A stretch of 13,711 nt of DNA from JBCCYM01 sp039190005 (GCA_039190005.1 JBCCYM010000048.1:1-13711); one strand, 5' to 3'; positions 1-6,405 are shown, counted from the first letter of the stretch. Notes: generated by a model not told the origin, from the letters alone. Translations and numbers: made by a program.

Positions 1-85
1 CGTAATCAACTCCTATCCAAAAACAAAAATAAGCACGCTCAACTACTCTCTACTTCTATTTCATGAACAGCTTTTTCAATCAACA

Positions 86-132
86 TACCGGAAATCTCTA
101 CTTTGCCCTTTACCGGAAATTTCTATTTTGCC
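86..132. repeat. 22-bp direct repeat pair, possible insertion-sequence end
   Basis: Two 22-bp units, 86-107 and 111-132, both start TACCGGAAAT and end TTTGCC. They differ at two positions (C/T each) and are separated by 3 bp. Read on the minus strand the block begins TGTCAAGGCAAAAT at 138. A TGTCA-type tip followed by two or more repeats of about 20 bp is the known architecture of IS21-family termini, so this may be the end of such an element whose body lies left of the window. No istA/istB coding remnant is recognisable in 1-85, so the repeat is seen directly but its origin is inferred. Confidence 0.6.
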
Positions 133-161
133 TTGACAGTACATCATCACAGAATAAGTGC

Positions 162-198
162 TTGACAAATAGTATTTTTTGGGCAGAATGCGGATAAT
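162..198 (+). promoter_or_regulatory. putative infA promoter
   Basis: A perfect -35 hexamer TTGACA (162-167) is followed by CAGAAT (184-189, spacer 16) or the better hexamer GATAAT (193-198, spacer 25, too long for this -35). The first pairing would give a leader of about 23 nt and leave the GAGG Shine-Dalgarno (210-213) free. It is the only sigma70-like site close to infA, but the exact -10 is unresolved. Confidence 0.4.
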
Positions 199-218
199 CT
201 AAAATAAATGAGGCAATA

Positions 219-437
219 ATGGCAAAAGAAGACAATATTGAAATGACTGGCAAGGTCATTGATACCTTACCAAACACCATGTTTCGCGTTGAATTGGAAA
301 ATGGGCATATTATCACCGCCCACATTTCCGGTAAAATGCGCAAAAACTATATTCGTATTCTTAACGGTGATACTGTTACCGTTGAACTTACGCCTTACGA
401 TCTCACTAAAGGACGGATTACTTTCCGCCAAAAATAG
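219..437 (+). CDS. infA: translation initiation factor IF-1
   Basis: This is a 72-residue single S1/OB-fold protein, exactly the usual length of bacterial IF-1. It begins MAKEDNIEM and carries the family segments GKVIDTLPNTMFRVELENGH, AHISGKMRKNYIRIL and the C-terminal GRITFR. IF-1 binds the 30S A site next to IF-2 and IF-3 and supports start-codon selection in the cytoplasm. The ATG start is set by GAGG at 210-213, 5 nt upstream. It is monocistronic here. Its TAG stop is 4 bp from the stop of the convergent icd gene, leaving no room for a classical terminator, so transcripts probably overlap. infA near icd is a familiar gammaproteobacterial arrangement, although clpA, clpS and aat are not in the window. 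Confidence 0.97.
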   Translation: MAKEDNIEMTGKVIDTLPNTMFRVELENGHIITAHISGKMRKNYIRILNGDTVTVELTPYDLTKGRITFRQK

Positions 438-441
438 ATAA

Positions 442-1698
442 CTATAGATTATCGACAATTGCTTGGGCGAATTCAGAACAGCTCACTTTCTTAGCATGAT
501 CCATTAAGCGCGCGAAATCATAAGTTACTGTTTTAGCGTTAATCGCTTTTTCGATGCCGGTAACAACAAGATCAGCCGCTTCAAACCACCCCAAATGGCG
601 TAGCATCATTTCCGCCGACAATATCAGCGAGCCTGGATTAACTTTATCCTGACCAGCATATTTAGGCGCGGTACCGTGCGTCGCTTCAAACATTGCCACG
701 CCATCACCAATATTGGCGCCAGGGGCAATCCCAATACCACCCACTTCAGCCGCGAGCGCGTCGGATAAATAATCACCGTTAAGATTTAAGGTTGCCACCA
801 CACTGTATTCCGCGGGACGTAATAAAATCTGCTGCAACATGGCATCAGCAATCACATCTTTAATAATAATATCTTTACCTGTTTTAGGGTTTTTAAGCAC
901 GCGCCAAGGACCACCATCTAACGTTTGAGCAGCAAATTGTTCATCCGCGACCTGATAACCCCAATCGCGAAAAGCGCCTTCAGTAAATTTCATGATATTG
1001 CCTTTATGCACTAAAGTCACAGAATCACGATCATTATCAATGGCGTATTGAATAGCCGCTTTTACCAAACGCGATGTCCCCTCTTTCGATACTGGTTTTA
1101 CACCGATACCACAGTCTTGAGGAAAACGAATATTAGTGACATTCATTTCCTCTCGCAAAAAGCGAATCACTTTCTCAGCTTCGGCGCTACCCGCTTCCCA
1201 TTCAATACCGGCATAAATATCTTCAGAATTTTCACGGAAGATGATCATATCAACTTTTTCCGGCGCTTTTACCGGACTAGGCACACCACTGAAATAACGC
1301 ACGGGTCGCAAGCACACATACAAATCAAGCCGTTGGCGAAAAGCAACGTTGAGCGAGCGAATACCACCACCTACCGGTGTCGTCAATGGCCCTTTAATGG
1401 CGACAATATAATCACGTACCGCCTGCAGGGTTTCATCCGGCAACCAACAGTTATCACCATAGACATTTACGGCTTTCTCACCGGCATAAATCTCCATCCA
1501 ATGAATACGGCGTTTATCGCCATACGCTTTGGCGACAACCGCGTCAACAACATGTTTCATCGCCGGTGTGACATCGACGCCAATACCATCACCTTCAATA
1601 AAAGGGATAATCGGCTGATCAGGCACATTCAGTGAATAATCAGCGTTTTTGGTAATTTTTTCGCCTTGTTGGGGAATGTCAATGTGTTGAAAAGTCAT
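442..1698 (-). CDS. icd: isocitrate dehydrogenase, NADP-dependent
   Basis: This 418-residue protein (E. coli Icd has 416) oxidises and decarboxylates isocitrate to 2-oxoglutarate in the TCA cycle, forming NADPH. Near-identical blocks to the E. coli enzyme run throughout. They include GGGIRSLNVAFRQ (substrate loop), LRPVRYF, RENSEDIYAGIEW, LVHKGNIMKFTEGAF, NLNGDYLSDA and GIAPGANIGD. HGTAPKYAGQDKVNPGS with its Lys-Tyr pair, plus Arg in YDFARLMD, marks NADP rather than NAD specificity. Ser115 in the IRSLNV loop corresponds to E. coli Ser113, the site phosphorylated by AceK, so regulation by phosphorylation is possible, but no aceK is visible. The start is fixed by AGGAG (complement of 1705-1709), 6 nt upstream. 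The gene is monocistronic, converges on infA and is divergent from suhB. Confidence 0.98.
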   Translation of the reverse strand: MTFQHIDIPQQGEKITKNADYSLNVPDQPIIPFIEGDGIGVDVTPAMKHVVDAVVAKAYGDKRRIHWMEIYAGEKAVNVYGDNCWLPDETLQAVRDYIVAIKGPLTTPVGGGIRSLNVAFRQRLDLYVCLRPVRYFSGVPSPVKAPEKVDMIIFRENSEDIYAGIEWEAGSAEAEKVIRFLREEMNVTNIRFPQDCGIGVKPVSKEGTSRLVKAAIQYAIDNDRDSVTLVHKGNIMKFTEGAFRDWGYQVADEQFAAQTLDGGPWRVLKNPKTGKDIIIKDVIADAMLQQILLRPAEYSVVATLNLNGDYLSDALAAEVGGIGIAPGANIGDGVAMFEATHGTAPKYAGQDKVNPGSLILSAEMMLRHLGWFEAADLVVTGIEKAINAKTVTYDFARLMDHAKKVSCSEFAQAIVDNL

Positions 1699-1963
1699 AG
1701 GAATCTCCTAAATTATATTTATTTTGTTATTGCTACAGCATACCATCTTTTTTCAAATTTGCTATAGTTTGTCGGTAAAATTTCTAATCTAAATGTCATG
1801 TGAAAAAAGTTTCATCGTTAATTCGGCTAATACCGCGTGATATATCCAACTTGCTTATTCCCGCGCGGGCCATAATGACAAAGGAAAAATAGAATCTCTA
1901 GCTTTTACGACAAATTCAGTTTATCATAACAAATACTAATGGCAGACAAGAGACGAAATTAAA

Positions 1964-2758
1964 GTGCATCCATTTTTAAATACAGCCGTTAAAGCGGCAA
2001 GAGCCGCTGGTGATATTATTACTCAATATGTTGATCGCATCGATCGCGTTAAAATCACTGAAAAGCAACAAAATGATTTTGTCACCCATGTCGATGTGGC
2101 TTCAGAGAACTGTATTAAAGACATTATTCTAAAAGCTTATCCTGATCACGCGATACTCGGTGAAGAAAGTGGTCTACAGAACACAGAAAACAATAGCGAT
2201 GATAATTGTTGGATTATTGATCCGCTCGATGGTACCTTGAATTTTATTCATGGTTTCCCGCATTTTTGTGTGTCCATCGCCATGACGCACAAAAACCGTT
2301 TAGAGCTTGGCGTCATTTATGATCCAATACGGCAAGATCTTTTCATTGCCGAACGAGGCTCTGGCGCGCAAAAAAATGAACGTCGAATACGCGTGAGCGC
2401 TCGCACCAAACTGGAGCAATGTGTTATTGCCACGGGCTTCCCCAAAGGTAAGCAAAAAAATCCTGATCAATTTTTTAAATATCTTAGATATTTTTCAGCT
2501 AATAGCAGTGGCATACGTCGCACCGGCTCCGCCGCGCTTAATCTGGCTTACATTGCCTGTGGTCAGCTCGATGGTTATTGGGAAGCCAGTTTAAAACCCT
2601 GGGATATTGCCGCCGGCGCCTTAATGATAAAAGAAGCCGGTGGTTTAATCAGTGATTTTAATGGTGGTGAAGATTTTTTAACATCCGGCAATATTGTTTG
2701 CGGCAACCCTAAAATATTTAAACAACTGTTGCAGGTCGTTGGTGAAAATCCAGCTTAA
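1964..2758 (+). CDS. suhB: inositol-1-monophosphatase SuhB
   Basis: This 264-residue protein is of the inositol monophosphatase family (E. coli SuhB 267). Metal-binding motifs are present in order: GEESG (66-70), WIIDPLDGTLNF (83-94, with D86, D89 and T91) and KPWDIAAGAL (211-220, with D214). The family hydrolyses inositol monophosphate with Mg2+. In enterics SuhB also acts in rRNA antitermination and ribosome biogenesis, a role that cannot be judged from sequence here. The start is GTG at 1964, chosen because MHPFLNTAVKAAR aligns with the conserved SuhB N-terminus (MHPMLNIAVRAAR in E. coli). The upstream Shine-Dalgarno is weak (AAGAGA at 1948-1953). The gene stands alone: the divergent icd is 265 bp away, and a MITE-like element begins 126 bp downstream. 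Confidence 0.95.
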   Translation: MHPFLNTAVKAARAAGDIITQYVDRIDRVKITEKQQNDFVTHVDVASENCIKDIILKAYPDHAILGEESGLQNTENNSDDNCWIIDPLDGTLNFIHGFPHFCVSIAMTHKNRLELGVIYDPIRQDLFIAERGSGAQKNERRIRVSARTKLEQCVIATGFPKGKQKNPDQFFKYLRYFSANSSGIRRTGSAALNLAYIACGQLDGYWEASLKPWDIAAGALMIKEAGGLISDFNGGEDFLTSGNIVCGNPKIFKQLLQVVGENPA

Positions 2759-2884
2759 TTCATCAATCGCGTGACTGAATTTAAAGACTATTCAAAACAG
2801 TTATTAATTAGTTATTTTTTTCTTTAAAATTTCTGTCTTACCTATTGATATAACACTAGTATTTTAGAAAAATATTAAGCAAAA

Positions 2885-2995
2885 AGACCGCTCAAATCTA
2901 AATCATTGTACTATTTCGAACAGTTATTCTGCTTGAAATGACTGAATTCCCACCCGCGCTCAGGAACAACAAATTTGTCGGATTTTAACCGCTCC
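2885..2995 (-). mobile_element. MITE-like element, diverged copy (inverted relative to the copy at 3762)
   Basis: This 111-bp non-coding element aligns with the reverse complement of 3762-3871 at about 80% identity over the first 68 bases, by hand. Shared blocks include TACTATTTC, AACAGTTA, CTGCTTGAAAT and ATTCCC. Its ends are degenerate inverted repeats (AGACCGCTCAAATCT against GGATTTTAACCGCTCC). It is flanked by the 5-bp direct repeat CAAAA (2880-2884 and 2996-3000). No ORF is present, so any transposase must act in trans. It occupies the middle of the 349-bp gene-free stretch 2759-3107; the rest of that stretch is AT-rich and shows nothing else recognisable. The higher divergence suggests it is older than the other copy. 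Confidence 0.8.
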
Positions 2996-3107
2996 CAAAA
3001 GCAACAAAATGACTTTCAGTTATGTTTATGTTATAGTAAATTCATTGTATCCAATCGCACTTTGAGACGCGCATCGAAAGGGTCAAAAATTCGCGCCTTG
3101 AAATCGA

Positions 3108-3734
3108 ATGGGTAATAATCAATTACAAAAAACTATGAAAAAACTTCTTGGAATACTGCTGCTTATTTTTGTCGCTAACCTGCTCATCAACAGCTGCACA
3201 ACAACAACGTCTCCACCTGATAACCCGGAAAACATTTGCCATATTTTCGTGCAATATCCAAAATGGTACCGTGACACGGCACAAACACAACAAAAATGGG
3301 GCGTGCCAATAAGCGTGCAGATGGCTATTATGTATTATGAATCAAGTTTTCGTGCCAACGCTCGACCATCGCGTGAAAAAATACTTTTTGTTATTCCGTG
3401 GAAACATCCAACCAGCGCTTATGGTTATTCCCAGGCACTCAATAGCACCTGGGATGACTATCAAAAAGCGGCAAAACGCAAAGTGAGTCGCAAAAACTTT
3501 GCCGATGCCAGTGATTTTATCGGTTGGTACGCCAATCAAGCAAAAAAATCCGCCGGCATTTCACCAAGTGACGCCTATCACCTTTATCTCGCCTATCACG
3601 AAGGGATATCCAATTACAAAAAAAAGAGTTACGCGAAAAAAGACTGGTTAATAGACAGAGCTAAACAAGTGAAAAGCCTCGCGGCAATCTACCAACAACA
3701 ATTGTCAAAATGTGAAGCAAGGCTTCGCAAATAA
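3108..3734 (+). CDS. lipoprotein with SLT-type lytic transglycosylase-like domain
   Basis: The signal segment KKLLGILLLIFVANLLINSC ends in a lipobox-like INSC, so the mature protein would be lipidated at Cys30 and anchored in the envelope. The mature part resembles SLT-type murein lytic transglycosylases. MAIMYYESSFRANA carries the expected catalytic Glu (E78), and TSAYGYSQALNSTWDDY (102-118) matches the usual G-x-GLMQ...ST block, with YSQ replacing LMQ. A FIGWYANQ and an LAYHEG block follow, and Cys44 and Cys202 could form a disulfide. From memory, a conserved gammaproteobacterial lipoprotein family has this layout. The family cleaves peptidoglycan glycan strands; activity of this member is inferred. 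The start is uncertain: ATG at 3108 gives 208 residues, but ATG at 3135 (MKKLLG) gives a more typical signal peptide and 199 residues. Neither has a clear Shine-Dalgarno. The gene lies between two inverted MITE-like copies. Confidence 0.82.
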   Translation: MGNNQLQKTMKKLLGILLLIFVANLLINSCTTTTSPPDNPENICHIFVQYPKWYRDTAQTQQKWGVPISVQMAIMYYESSFRANARPSREKILFVIPWKHPTSAYGYSQALNSTWDDYQKAAKRKVSRKNFADASDFIGWYANQAKKSAGISPSDAYHLYLAYHEGISNYKKKSYAKKDWLIDRAKQVKSLAAIYQQQLSKCEARLRK

Positions 3735-3761
3735 ATGTTATTCTGTTAAACTTAGTATAAA

Positions 3762-3871
3762 GGAACTGTTGAAATCTGACAACTTCGTCATTCCCGCGAA
3801 GGCGGGAATCCAGTTATTTCAAGCAGTGTAACTGTTTGAAATAGTAAAATCATTCAGATTTCAACAGGTCC
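3762..3871 (+). mobile_element. MITE-like element with 18-bp terminal inverted repeats
   Basis: This 110-bp element has ends GGAACTGTTGAAATCTGA (3762-3779) and TCAGATTTCAACAGGTCC (3854-3871), inverted repeats matching at 17 of 18 positions. A 5-bp direct repeat ATAAA flanks it (3757-3761 and 3872-3876), as expected for a target duplication. Inside are the palindrome at 3790-3809 and a second imperfect inverted pair (TTATTTCAA at 3814-3822 against TTTGAAATAG at 3835-3844). There is no ORF. It ends 30 bp before the transaldolase start, so it has entered that gene's leader and may alter its transcription. The parental transposon family is not identified. Confidence 0.88.
3790..3809. repeat. ATTCCC-N8-GGGAAT palindrome inside the MITE-like element
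   Basis: The 20-bp sequence ATTCCCGCGAAGGCGGGAAT folds into a GC-rich hairpin (ATTCCCGC paired with GCGGGAAT, loop GAAG/AAGG). It fits the ATTCCC-N8-GGGAAT pattern described as the dRS3 repeat in Neisseria. The older copy keeps only the left arm (ATTCCC at 2947-2952). No T-run follows, so it is not a canonical terminator. The shape is seen directly; kinship with dRS3 is only a resemblance. Confidence 0.7.
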
Positions 3872-3901
3872 ATAAACCACATTATTAAAAGGGGAACCAA
3901 A

Positions 3902-4615
3902 ATGTCCATTAAGATTTTTGTCGACGGTGCTAACTTAGAAGATATGTTAACACACTATCAACATACACCGGATATTGCCGGTTTTACTACCAACCCCAGC
4001 TTGATGAAAAAAGCCGGTGTGACCGATTATCATGCCTTTGCTCAAGAGGTATTAGAAAAAATCCCTGACCGCCCTATTTCCTTTGAAGTGTTTGCTGATG
4101 CGCTTGATCAGATGGAACAACAAGCAAATAACATTGCCACATGGGGTGACAATATTTATATTAAAATTCCAGTGAGCAATACTAAAGGCATTTCCACTGC
4201 ACCATTGGTCAATAAACTATCAAAAGCAGGTATTAAACTAAATATCACCGCCATCTTTACTCATCAGCAAATTGACGAAGTAATCGACAATCTTGATAGC
4301 AAAACACCGGCGATTGTTTCCATTTTTGCTGGCCGTATTGCCGACAGCGGTATCGATCCCATACCGACAATGCGCTACGCTGTTGAATTAGCACGGAAAA
4401 AAAACTTACCTTTGTGCGAAATCTTATGGGCAAGCACCCGTGAGGCATTTAATATTAAACAAGCGGAACAATGTGGCTGTCATATCATTACTGTGCCACC
4501 AACATTGATCACCGCCGCGCACAAAAACTTTGGCAAATCTTTAGAACAATATTCTTTAGATACAGTGAAAGCTTTTTATCAGGATGCTCAAGCCGCTGGT
4601 TTTAATATTAATTGA
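3902..4615 (+). CDS. transaldolase / fructose-6-phosphate aldolase-like (TalC/FSA family)
   Basis: This 237-residue small-type transaldolase is about the size of TalC/FSA enzymes (about 215-240) and much shorter than TalA/TalB. Visible motifs are FVDGANLEDM (6-15), GFTTNPSLMKKAGV (27-40), ISFEVFADA (59-67), NIYIKIPV with the predicted Schiff-base Lys88, KLNITAIFTHQQ, and SIFAGRIADSG, all parts of a class I aldolase TIM barrel. The family moves dihydroxyacetone units between sugar phosphates in the cytoplasm or cleaves fructose 6-phosphate. Which reaction applies here cannot be told from sequence. The C-terminal LEQYSLDTVKAFYQDAQAAGF resembles a transaldolase clade often found outside pentose-phosphate operons. 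The Shine-Dalgarno GGGG (3891-3894) lies 7 nt before the ATG. The MITE-like element occupies the upstream region. The stop is 6 bp from that of the convergent dehydrogenase gene. Confidence 0.88.
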   Translation: MSIKIFVDGANLEDMLTHYQHTPDIAGFTTNPSLMKKAGVTDYHAFAQEVLEKIPDRPISFEVFADALDQMEQQANNIATWGDNIYIKIPVSNTKGISTAPLVNKLSKAGIKLNITAIFTHQQIDEVIDNLDSKTPAIVSIFAGRIADSGIDPIPTMRYAVELARKKNLPLCEILWASTREAFNIKQAEQCGCHIITVPPTLITAAHKNFGKSLEQYSLDTVKAFYQDAQAAGFNIN

Positions 4616-4621
4616 TCTGAA

Positions 4622-5416
4622 TTAGTCAAATATACCGCCCACTTTATCCCCTTCACGATGTACAATTGTCGGGGCGACCTGATCATTAGGGTAAATCATG
4701 ATTTCTGATATATTGACATGCTGCGGGCGAGTGACGCAATAGATCACGGTATCGGCAACATCAGAGGCGACTAATGGCACCATGCCGGCATAAAATTTTT
4801 CCGCTCTTTCTTTATCCCAACGAACTTCGCTAAACTCAGTTTTTATCATCCCCGGATCGATTTCAGAGACTCTTAACTTAGAACCTTTAAGATCAATACG
4901 CAATGATCGGGTAATTGCTTTTACCGCGTGTTTACTGGCACTATAGACATTACCGCCCATATAATAAGCATGTGCTGCTGTTGAACCGATATTCACAATA
5001 TGTCCACTGTTTTGTTTCAGCATCATCGGCAAAATAGCACGGGTGACATAGAGCAAACCTTTTACATTAATATCAATAATGGTATCCCAATCATCCGTAT
5101 TGGCATTTTGCATCAACTCAGTCGTTACGCCAACACCAGCATTATTGACCAAAATATCGATCTGTCGCCATTGCTGCGCCAAATTAGCAATAGCTGCTTT
5201 AACTTTTTGCTTATTACTAATGTCAAGTTCTAATGGCAGTGCGTTAATGTCATATTGTTGCATCAATTGCTCTGCTAACTTGCTGATCCGGTCAAAACGT
5301 CTTGCTACTAAGATCACATTGGCGCCATTGGCAGCAAATTGTTCAGCACAAGCTTTGCCCACACCAGCCGATGTGCCGGTAATAAATACGGTTTTGTTTT
5401 TTAAAGAAGTAGTCAT
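4622..5416 (-). CDS. short-chain dehydrogenase/reductase, YdfG-like
   Basis: This 264-residue classical SDR has all hallmark residues. TGTSAGVG (13-20) is the nucleotide-binding glycine motif, and Arg39/Arg40 after strand 2 favour NADP. NNAG is at 91-94, DIN with Asn117 follows, and the catalytic Ser145, Tyr158 and Lys162 lie in NIGSTAA and YSASKHA; DPGMIKTEF follows. The general layout (INIGSTA, GGNVY, NLR/SLRIDL, EFSxVR, HVNI) is closest to E. coli YdfG, an NADP-dependent 3-hydroxy acid/serine dehydrogenase. The substrate is therefore a guess; another SDR of unknown specificity is the alternative. The ATG at 5416 is preceded by AAGGGA (complement of 5426-5431). The gene converges on the transaldolase gene and shares a 99-bp divergent region with the small secreted protein. 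No functional tie to either is evident. Confidence 0.9.
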   Translation of the reverse strand: MTTSLKNKTVFITGTSAGVGKACAEQFAANGANVILVARRFDRISKLAEQLMQQYDINALPLELDISNKQKVKAAIANLAQQWRQIDILVNNAGVGVTTELMQNANTDDWDTIIDINVKGLLYVTRAILPMMLKQNSGHIVNIGSTAAHAYYMGGNVYSASKHAVKAITRSLRIDLKGSKLRVSEIDPGMIKTEFSEVRWDKERAEKFYAGMVPLVASDVADTVIYCVTRPQHVNISEIMIYPNDQVAPTIVHREGDKVGGIFD

Positions 5417-5449
5417 GGTTTATTTCCCTTTGGTTTAAATTCTGATGTA

Positions 5450-5479
5450 TTGACAAATTAGTATAAAATAAGCTAGTAT
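5450..5479 (+). promoter_or_regulatory. putative sigma70 promoter for the small secreted protein
   Basis: A perfect -35 TTGACA (5450-5455) is followed after 18 bp by TAGTAT (5474-5479), a 4-of-6 match to the -10 consensus. Transcription would begin near 5486, giving a leader of about 30 nt that contains the strong Shine-Dalgarno at 5503-5509. Confidence 0.45.
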
Positions 5480-5515
5480 TTTAATCAATATAAACATATC
5501 CAAGAGGGGTTTAAA

Positions 5516-5971
5516 ATGATAAAACAAAAAAGAGCCACTACAATACCGTACCCAACTTTAATTTATGCCGTGCTAATCGGCAGTATCTTTGTCAGCATTC
5601 CATTGTTATCCAAAGCTGATAATGACCCGAATCGAAATGTTGCGACTTGTATTGTACCGAGATATGCTGAAGTGCTCGGTATTCCAACCGGCGAACCTGG
5701 CAATGCTATTACGGCAAAAAACTGGCGCAAGTGTTTTTTACCGGTTAAGCCATCAAAACAGGGCAAACCATCAAAAGAACTGCAACGTAAAAATAAAAAA
5801 GCGCAATTTGCTTGTTTGAAAGAACTCGCGCCGAAATTAACCAATGATATGGTGGATGCCGTGATGGATTCCTGTCGACCTAAACATAAAGCACCAGAGA
5901 ATGAACTCGGCAACGTCAAATCGGACACGCCGGCAAAAAATGATAATCCCTCGTCAATGACGAGCAATTGA
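5516..5971 (+). CDS. small secreted four-cysteine protein, unknown function
   Basis: This 151-residue protein matches no family I recognise. A basic N-terminus (MIKQKR) and a hydrophobic stretch (about residues 14-31) end in SKA before Asp35, a plausible signal peptidase I site. The product is therefore probably periplasmic or secreted. The mature part has four cysteines (45, 73, 100, 120), enough for two disulfides, a very basic middle (KPSKQGKPSKELQRKNKKA) and a hydrophilic tail. The Shine-Dalgarno AGAGGGG (5503-5509) is well placed for the ATG. The tail may be an artefact: the sequence downstream continues protein-like in another frame from 5959, so the original product was probably longer and this copy is truncated by a frameshift near 5957. 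The gene is divergent from the dehydrogenase gene. Confidence 0.6.
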   Translation: MIKQKRATTIPYPTLIYAVLIGSIFVSIPLLSKADNDPNRNVATCIVPRYAEVLGIPTGEPGNAITAKNWRKCFLPVKPSKQGKPSKELQRKNKKAQFACLKELAPKLTNDMVDAVMDSCRPKHKAPENELGNVKSDTPAKNDNPSSMTSN

Positions 5972-6312
5972 TTGCGGATAATCAGCCGGTATCACAGCAA
6001 AACAATCAACTGGTGATTGCTGTCGATATCTCCGCATGGACAAGTAAATGGTATTATCAAAGATCGGATTTATTGGAAAAATGGTAGCAGCAGATTAATC
6101 TGGCACTCAGCAGCATTGAACAACAACAGCTTTCAATACCAGCATAGCAGATGGGATATCGCCATCTTGCGCCTTATCGCCACTGTCTTTAGAAAATATT
6201 TCAGCGTTCACACCGCTAGTGAAAACGTGTCAATAATCCTCAATTGCAGAAAGCCTTGTCAGATTTTGTGGCAACAGCCAGCCAACATCGCGAAAGCAGT
6301 ATTTGTACTTAA
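5959..6312 (+). pseudogene. decayed 3' part of the preceding gene
   Basis: After the TGA at 5969, protein-like sequence continues in the frame starting at 5959 (DEQLIADNQPVSQQ, then VIAVDISAWTSKWYY). It is interrupted by TAG at 6085 and 6145, moves to the frame at 6150 (SPSCALSPLSLENISAFTPL), then returns to the first frame (NPQLQKALSDFVATASQH) up to TAA at 6310. Further stops in the first frame lie at 6190, 6217 and 6220. Such a patchwork with ordinary amino-acid composition is what a frameshifted gene remnant gives. It overlaps the end of the intact ORF by 13 bp and probably was its continuation. This is inference from reading frames only; no homologue is recognised. The 434-bp stretch 5972-6405 holds this remnant, the tetranucleotide repeat and otherwise nothing visible. 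Confidence 0.5.
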
Positions 6313-6373
6313 ATGAGATAGGCAATACACCCATTATTGTTGTTCAACACTGTCATTTCATCAGGTGGAGCAG

Positions 6374-6402
6374 GATAGATAGATAGATAGATAGATAGAT
6401 AG
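6374..6402. repeat. (GATA)7 tetranucleotide tract
   Basis: Seven perfect copies of GATA plus one G run from 6374 to 6402. On the coding strand of the Rhs-like gene the tract reads (TATC)n and starts 3 nt after the TAG stop (6408-6406), so it is transcribed but not translated in the present frame. Perfect short tandem repeats of this length are prone to slipped-strand length change. Confidence 0.95.
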
Positions 6403-6405
6403 GTT

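Noticed and set aside
133..161. TTGACA at 133-138 as the -35 of the infA promoter
   Set aside because: No -10-like hexamer lies at 16-18 bp (AAGTGC at 156-161), and the TTGACA at 162 is closer to the gene.
1048..1635. A 195-codon open frame on the plus strand
   Set aside because: It lies wholly antisense to icd, whose minus-strand product matches a known enzyme over its full length. It has no Shine-Dalgarno or recognisable motif.
1860..1869. Palindrome CCCGCGCGGG between icd and suhB, perhaps a third MITE remnant or a terminator
   Set aside because: Only ATTCCCG and AATGACAAAG nearby resemble the MITE; terminal repeats and duplication are absent. There is no loop or T-run for a terminator.
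6017..6316. A 99-codon open frame on the plus strand starting with TTG
   Set aside because: There is no Shine-Dalgarno, and the composition (many Trp, His, Asn, Ile) is less protein-like than the other two frames, which read as a decayed gene.
6374..6402. GATA tract as an on/off switch for translation of the Rhs-like protein
   Set aside because: The tract lies after the stop codon, so changes in repeat number do not shift the reading frame of the existing protein.
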